This document shows, piece after piece, positions 6,019 through 7,977 of a stretch of DNA of 7,977 nt; position 1 is the stretch's first letter, and every line of letters starts with the position of its first letter. Source of the DNA: an uncultured Xanthobacteraceae bacterium. GTDB taxonomy: Bacteria > Pseudomonadota > Alphaproteobacteria > Rhizobiales > Xanthobacteraceae. Below the pieces are notes generated by a model. That model had not been told where the DNA came from, made no database searches, and worked only from the letters and a program-made list of their open reading frames with translations. Location of the stretch: the NCBI GenBank assembly GCA_955652925.1, contig CATPCO010000640.1:1-7977 (forward strand). Direction: 5' to 3'. Made by a program: the position numbers and the translations under genes.

Positions 6019-6159
6019 ATGCGCAAACCGCGTATCTCGAAGCGGCCCAGGCCGACTCAGGCGATGTGGACCGAGCTGCTGGCCCAGCGCTCAGACCCTC
6101 TGGCTCGAACGTTGCAGATAGCCAAAGTTGACGGTCGGATACACGCAGTCAGTCTCTAG
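6019..6159 (+). CDS. Possible small basic protein, unknown
   Basis: A 46-residue frame begins MRKPRISKRPRPTQAMW, continues TELLAQRSDPLARTLQ, and ends at a TAG. The basic, proline-rich start followed by a helix-like segment looks protein-like. However, the upstream sequence has no good ribosome binding site and I recognise no family. It lies between the second XRE remnant and the hypothetical at 6211. It could be chance or another remnant. Confidence 0.25.
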   Translation: MRKPRISKRPRPTQAMWTELLAQRSDPLARTLQIAKVDGRIHAVSL

Positions 6160-6210
6160 GAAGGCGCCGCCCTGAGTGTTACGCTCGCCTCCATCTATTC
6201 TTCCCTCTGT

Positions 6211-6498
6211 ATGCTGGACAGGCAATCAGTTGCATCGGCGCTGGAGCGAAGCAGCAGAATGCCCCGAACCTTCGAGCTTGCTTTTGAAGAGTTGCTAACA
6301 GCGATGAGAGATTGGGCCGAGTGCGGCAATCCGATGCCACCCAACATTGCCCGCGAAAAGCTGAGGTGGCTCTTCGAAGCCTACAGCATTAGCAGGGATA
6401 ATCTCGCCGGTATCGAGCAGCAAGAGAACGCGCGAGCACGTTTAGAGGAAACCGTCCGCCTAGCCACGGAGCACCTCGACCAAGGGCGTCAACCGTAA
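6211..6498 (+). CDS. Hypothetical protein
   Basis: A 95-residue frame of unknown function, soluble, without signal peptide or membrane segment. It is rich in Glu, Arg, Ala and Leu, and the second half (from about residue 45 to 90) should be mostly helical, possibly a coiled coil. An inner ATG at 6259 gives 79 residues beginning MPRTFELAFEELLTAMRDW. It has a GGAG 12 bases upstream, whereas the outer ATG at 6211 has no ribosome binding site, so the shorter form may be the real one. It reads in the same direction as the next gene, 62 bases apart. I do not recognise it. Confidence 0.5.
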   Translation: MLDRQSVASALERSSRMPRTFELAFEELLTAMRDWAECGNPMPPNIAREKLRWLFEAYSISRDNLAGIEQQENARARLEETVRLATEHLDQGRQP

Positions 6499-6560
6499 TT
6501 TTCACCGAATAAGGCTTGCCTAACATGGGCTAGAGCCTCTCGTATTGGATTCGGCTACTT

Positions 6561-6752
6561 ATGGCCTCCTATAAATTCCACATCGGTGAGACCGTGACCC
6601 TCATTCCCGCACTCAGTCGGAATGTACCTGGCGGCATTTATCAGGTGACGAAGAAGCTTCCCGAGAGCCACGGCGAGTTCGAATATCGCATCAAGAGCGT
6701 CGGGGAAGTATTTGAGCGTGTCGCGCGGGAAAGCGAGCTGACGAAGGTGTAA
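6561..6752 (+). CDS. Small conserved rhizobial hypothetical protein
   Basis: The 63 residues begin MASYKFHIGETVTLIP, then run through NVPGGIYQVTKKLPE and FEYRIKS to VARESELTKV. This resembles small proteins of 60-70 residues that I recall as common in Bradyrhizobium and relatives ('YkF.iGqtV.lips..RnvPgG.Y.Vt..LPe.dGeFeYRIKs..E.hERVarESeL'). Alternating hydrophobic and polar residues suggest a small beta-barrel, SH3-like fold, which is inference. Its function is unknown to me. The start has no strong ribosome binding site, but the family-like N-terminus fits. It is convergent with the minus-strand ORFs to its right. Confidence 0.75.
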   Translation: MASYKFHIGETVTLIPALSRNVPGGIYQVTKKLPESHGEFEYRIKSVGEVFERVARESELTKV

Positions 6753-6776
6753 TCCGGTAAACAAGCAACTGAGCTG

Positions 6777-6905
6777 CTAATCCAAGTTGGCGCTCGCCCG
6801 ATAGCGCAACGCCCAAGGATCTTCGCCGGGACCGTTTTTAGGTAGTCCGGCGATTTGTTGGGTAGGCATCTGGGCGTGAGCGCGCAGATCACCGGGCACG
6901 TTCAC
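6777..6905 (-). CDS. Possible small protein, unknown
   Basis: A minus-strand frame from a GTG at 6905 gives 42 residues, including LRAHAQMPTQQIAGLP and GEDPWALRYRASANLD before a TAG. The frame is open back to a stop at 6945-6947 overlapped by the neighbouring frame, but has no ATG before residue 12. The composition looks protein-like, but no family is recognised and no ribosome binding site is evident. It would lie 39 bases downstream of the NepR-like ORF. Confidence 0.25.
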   Translation of the reverse strand: MNVPGDLRAHAQMPTQQIAGLPKNGPGEDPWALRYRASANLD

Positions 6906-6944
6906 CGCAGTTTTTGCTGACTGGGCCGGCGCTTTACGTAGCAG

Positions 6945-7076
6945 TTACGCAGCGACCTGTTCGGACGGACCGTCTCGTTGCTCAAGTTGTCTGAGAAGGT
7001 CAACGAGCCGGGCAGGGGTGGGCTCTGCGAGATCGTACTCTGCACTGAGATGTCGTCCGATGGCTGCTGGTCGCAA
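6945..7076 (-). CDS. NepR-like anti-sigma factor domain, small ORF or remnant
   Basis: The minus-strand frame, open from a stop at 7110-7112, gives from a TTG at 7076 the residues LRPAAIGRHLSAEYDLAE, then PTPARLVDLLRQLEQRDG, and a short tail. The pattern 'IGrxLrxxYdxxxxePxPxRlxdLLrqLe' is that of NepR, the small anti-sigma factor of the alphaproteobacterial general stress response. NepR holds the EcfG sigma factor until the phosphorylated response regulator PhyR displaces it. NepR proteins are about 60 residues; here the N-terminal arm is short and there is no ATG in frame. An ATG at 7125 sits in a shifted frame, so a frameshift may have separated start and body. No ecfG or phyR is in the window. 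Could be a TTG-initiated gene or a recent pseudogene. The resemblance is by eye over about 27 residues. Confidence 0.4.
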   Translation of the reverse strand: MRPAAIGRHLSAEYDLAEPTPARLVDLLRQLEQRDGPSEQVAA

Positions 7077-7240
7077 AGCCGCCGCGCGCAGTTCAGCTCC
7101 GGCTCCGGCCTAGCCGTGGCGGCATACCCGCCGTATGCGGAATATCCAGGCGCGCACAGAACGTCAAATTCCGATCTTTGTCGCCGAGCCGTAATCCACC
7201 CGATCCGCGTTCAGCAACCTAAACGAAACCTCAAAACTGC

Positions 7241-7265
7241 AAGGCACTGGGCATCATAGTGCCTT
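7241..7265. repeat. Perfect 8-base inverted repeat
   Basis: AAGGCACT at 7241-7248 and AGTGCCTT at 7258-7265 pair perfectly around a 9-base loop. Only three T follow on the plus strand, so it is at best a weak terminator, though it could serve transcription from either side. The rest of 7113-7440 shows no gene that I can support. Confidence 0.45.
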
Positions 7266-7445
7266 TGCCGTTGCTCGGCCGCGCGCAGCAACCAGATCAA
7301 GTGCGGCGGCTCGGTGTGATGGGCTGCCCGCGCTCATGCAGCTGTCGCCCCTCCCCACAGTCTCGGGTTCCGCACGCATGAACGTCATGCAATCGGGAAC
7401 GAGCTCCGCTGTAACGAGGTTGGTCGGGGTAAGCAGGCGCCCAAC

Positions 7446-7550
7446 CAGTATCAGGAATTCGCGGACGAATGTGAGCGTCTCGACCAAAAAGCCTAAGATG
7501 GCGATGGCTTGGAGGGAAGTCGCTGAGGAGAACGACCGAGAACGCTGTCA
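7446..7550 (+). pseudogene. Remnant of a small rhizobial hypothetical family (plus strand)
   Basis: One frame (7446-7493) reads QYQEFADECERLDQKA and then meets a stop at 7494-7496. The next frame over carries on from 7489 with KPKMAMAWREVAEENDRER. Joined, these follow the pattern 'Y.eFAdECeRLA..A.t...r..L.eMA.aWr.lAEE.dr' of a short protein family common in Bradyrhizobium and Mesorhizobium. The change of frame and the missing residues in the middle show that the gene is broken. There is no plausible start in the first frame. The second frame continues to a stop at 7585-7587 with residues that do not fit the family. Confidence 0.55.
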
Positions 7551-7658
7551 GTCAAGTTCCATGTGGAGCAAGGCCTCTCGAGTTTGATGCTCTTGAGAAC
7601 CGTTCGCCAACTCTAAGCACTCTTTGGCGAAATGCCGATACTCTTCTGGCGTCTCATC
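7548..7658 (-). pseudogene. Second remnant of the same small family, opposite strand
   Basis: On the minus strand from 7658 the frame reads DETPEEYRHFAKECLELA, then NGSQEHQTREALLHMELD, and stops at 7548-7550. EEYRhFAkECLeLA...qd..tR..LLhMA is the N-terminal half of the same kind of short rhizobial protein as the remnant at 7446-7550. The C-terminal half (usually 'xVWLRLAExA') is cut off at the stop. No ATG, GTG or TTG lies before this block in the frame, which stays open upstream to about 7740. The two remnants face each other and meet at about 7548. Confidence 0.5.
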
Positions 7659-7763
7659 GAGCGGGGTCCCCCAGCGCCCAGGCGAACCATACGAAACGTG
7701 TACGTAACGGAAAAGGTTCCCGCTACCGTTTTAGGGTCTGTACCTAAACCAAAATAGGAGTTC

Positions 7764-7780
7764 CCCCGGCTCTGCCGGGG
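7764..7780 (+). terminator. Strong GC hairpin in the IS200 left end
   Basis: Seven perfect G-C/C-G pairs with a TCT loop, followed by AGGCAGCAAAAG. In well-studied IS200 elements, a hairpin at this place stops transcription entering from outside and so keeps transposase low. That role is taken from the family; the sequence shows only the hairpin. Confidence 0.5.
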
Positions 7781-7800
7781 AGGCAGCAAAAGTTTGACAT

Positions 7801-7824
7801 ATCCGGAGGTAGACCCCGCCGGAT
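7801..7824 (+). promoter_or_regulatory. Inverted repeat masking the transposase ribosome binding site
   Basis: ATCCGG (7801-7806) pairs with CCGGAT (7819-7824). The Shine-Dalgarno GGAGGT (7805-7810) begins in the left arm and the ATG at 7823 begins in the right arm, so folding would hide translation signals. IS200 transposases are known to be repressed by such a structure. Confidence 0.45.
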
Positions 7825-7977
7825 GACTATGAAAGTTTAAGTCACAGCAAATGGGAGTGCAAATACCACGTCGTGTTCATTCCCAAGTACCGCAGGAAGA
7901 CGCTGTATGCAGAGTTGCGACGGCACCTGGGGGAGGTATTCAGAAAATTGGCTGAGCAAAAGGAAAGCAGGATCGAG
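7822..7977 (+). CDS. tnpA: IS200-type transposase TnpA, N-terminal part, start codon unclear
   Basis: HUH-type single-strand transposase of the Y1 (REP/IS200) family. The frame reads DDYESLSHSKWECKYHVVF, then IPKYRRKTLYAELRRHLGE and VFRKLAEQKESRIE to the window edge. 'LSHSKWeCKYHVVFIPKyRRK' is the diagnostic N-terminus. The HUH pair and catalytic Tyr lie beyond the window. The start is odd: in this frame no ATG, GTG or TTG follows the stop at 7810-7812 until a GTG at 7873, inside the conserved core. An ATG at 7823, well placed after GGAGGT, is in another frame and stops after five codons at 7838. One more T in the run at 7836-7838 would join that ATG to the conserved frame. So either the copy carries a one-base deletion or an unusual start is used. 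Confidence 0.75.

Larger units (their letters stand above)
7730..7977 (+). mobile_element. IS200-type (IS200/IS605) insertion sequence, left end
   Basis: The segment holds the start of an IS200-type transposase and, before it, hairpins as expected at the left end of this group, which has no terminal inverted repeats and moves as single-stranded DNA. TTTAGG (7730-7735) pairs with CCTAAA (7743-7748); CCCCGGC (7764-7770) pairs with GCCGGGG (7774-7780). The exact left boundary cannot be fixed from one copy. The right end lies outside the window. Confidence 0.7.

Noticed and set aside
7254..7487. A 77-residue minus-strand frame starting at a TTG
   Set aside because: No family resemblance and no ribosome binding site, and it overlaps the plus-strand remnant that does match a known family.
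1..7977. CRISPR array, tRNA, rRNA or riboswitch
   Set aside because: No regularly spaced repeats, no tRNA T-arm/acceptor pattern and no recognisable riboswitch core were seen on either strand.

Overview
The window looks like accessory DNA from an alphaproteobacterium of the Bradyrhizobium/Rhodopseudomonas type. This rests on the GC-rich coding, a small conserved hypothetical of a kind I associate with rhizobia, a HepT-like fragment of rhizobial flavour, and several short gene remnants of types common in Bradyrhizobium genomes. The species call is inference, because no rRNA, tRNA or housekeeping gene is present.

Layout from left to right. The 5' end of a probable tyrosine recombinase runs off the left edge on the minus strand (1-146). 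Next is an exported trypsin-like serine protease on the plus strand (328-978, with possible starts further upstream). An N-terminally truncated HepT/DUF86-like gene follows on the minus strand (1146-1439), with no visible partner. The core of the window is a nucleotide-sugar cassette on the plus strand: gmd (1665-2738) and fcl (GTG start at 2716, overlapping gmd by 23 bases), then after about 830 bases a UDP-glucuronate decarboxylase gene (4533-5528). The rest is small hypothetical genes (6211-6498, 6561-6752), possible small minus-strand ORFs including one that resembles the NepR anti-sigma family (6945-7076), gene remnants, and the 5' end of an IS200-type insertion sequence running off the right edge.

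The three sugar genes fit together. Gmd converts GDP-mannose to GDP-4-keto-6-deoxymannose, Fcl turns that into GDP-L-fucose, and the decarboxylase makes UDP-xylose from UDP-glucuronate. Such donors feed surface polysaccharide or, in rhizobia, Nod-factor fucosylation (noeL/nolK). No glycosyltransferase, polymerase, transporter or nod box is visible, so the end product is unknown.

The most informative part is what lies between the genes. The apparent gaps hold decayed genes: a second, inverted fcl fragment (3792-3889); the 3' ends of two XRE-type regulators on either side of the decarboxylase gene (4261-4404 and 5742-5849); and two convergent remnants of a small rhizobial hypothetical family that meet at about 7548. 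Together with the recombinase and the IS element, this is the picture of a much-rearranged genomic island. I see no convincing new multi-gene system. The observations most worth checking are the fcl relic, the NepR-like ORF and the odd start region of the IS200 transposase.
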